From Latrodectus hesperus (Eukaryota; Arthropoda; Arachnida; Araneae; Theridiidae): a DNA stretch of 64,000 bases. The stretch covers positions 31,532,795 to 31,596,794 of the forward strand of contig CM075853.1 in NCBI GenBank assembly GCA_037975125.1, written 5' to 3'. Under the pieces are notes generated by a model that saw nothing but the letters and a program-made list of their open reading frames with translations, made no database searches and was not told where the DNA came from. Below, piece by piece: positions 63,631 through 64,000 of this stretch; the stretch's first letter is position 1; each line of letters starts with the position of its first letter. A program made the translations under genes and the position numbers.

Positions 63631-64000
63631 CACACACATAGGAAGCTGATATATATGAAATCTGTACATTTCAAACAATATTAAAATTGTTTTGGGAAGA
63701 TGCCATTTTTTTTAGAAATAAATTCTATTTATGTTAGGAAATATAGGAATATCTAATAATTAGTTGCATCTACATTTGTTGATTTGTAACTTATCGTCTA
63801 CCCCTGAATATAAAAGGACTTTATAAGACGAACCAAGAAATGTTCCATTTCATTCCAAAATCTCTAAGGCGTGCTGCTTTTAATAACGTTTCCATATCCC
63901 GATTATCTTCCATTTTTTCTTAAATGTCAAGTTAACCACAATTGTATTCAAGTGACAGAAAAGGTTAGTCAAAACTTTAACTTTTAAAATGTTTACCGAT

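Overview
This is a eukaryotic, AT-rich window dominated by one very long intron. The only recognisable host gene lies on the minus strand. It is an M1-family zinc aminopeptidase (aminopeptidase N / glutamyl aminopeptidase type), represented by its first coding exon (48311-48975) and its second (874-1015). The two join in phase and in protein sequence across an intron of about 47.3 kb (1016-48310). Later exons would lie beyond position 1, and the promoter somewhere above 48991. The catalytic zinc site is not in the window. The (TA)n arrays, the tRNA-derived SINEs, the ZBED5-like hAT and Tc1 elements and the huge intron suggest an arthropod, probably an arachnid such as a spider. That is inference from general familiarity, not from a search.

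The intron is filled with dead or non-autonomous mobile elements. There are two hAT elements: 4864-7551 (degraded transposase) and 11133-12957 (internally deleted, with terminal repeats and a 7/8-matching 8-bp target duplication). A Tc1-type DD34E element with TA target sites sits at 22616-24043 and has two frameshifts and a nonsense codon. A 5'-truncated Jockey-like non-LTR insertion with a perfect 13-bp target duplication is at 33097-33360, and a 260-bp MITE at 42439-42698. Several tRNA-derived SINE families are each present in two or more copies (called A, B, C, D and F here), plus a further repeat family E. Upstream of the gene's first coding exon lie a mariner-like C-terminal relic (52694-53160) and another non-LTR RNase H fragment (57404-57810).

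The remaining DNA is low-complexity AT-rich sequence. It carries about 14 (TA)n arrays of roughly 35-160 bp and an unusual number of perfect or near-perfect palindromes. One pair of 48-bp inverted arms encloses a whole TA array (25119-25340). Some GC-richer islands remain unexplained (20040-20530, 49200-49460, 53525-53655, 54380-54660) and are the best places to look for regulatory or conserved non-coding DNA. No tRNA or rRNA gene, CRISPR array or coherent novel gene system is visible. The most useful leads are the hairpin cluster at 20.2-20.5 kb, the TA-loop foldback at 25 kb and the nested repeat composite at 44.9-45.7 kb.
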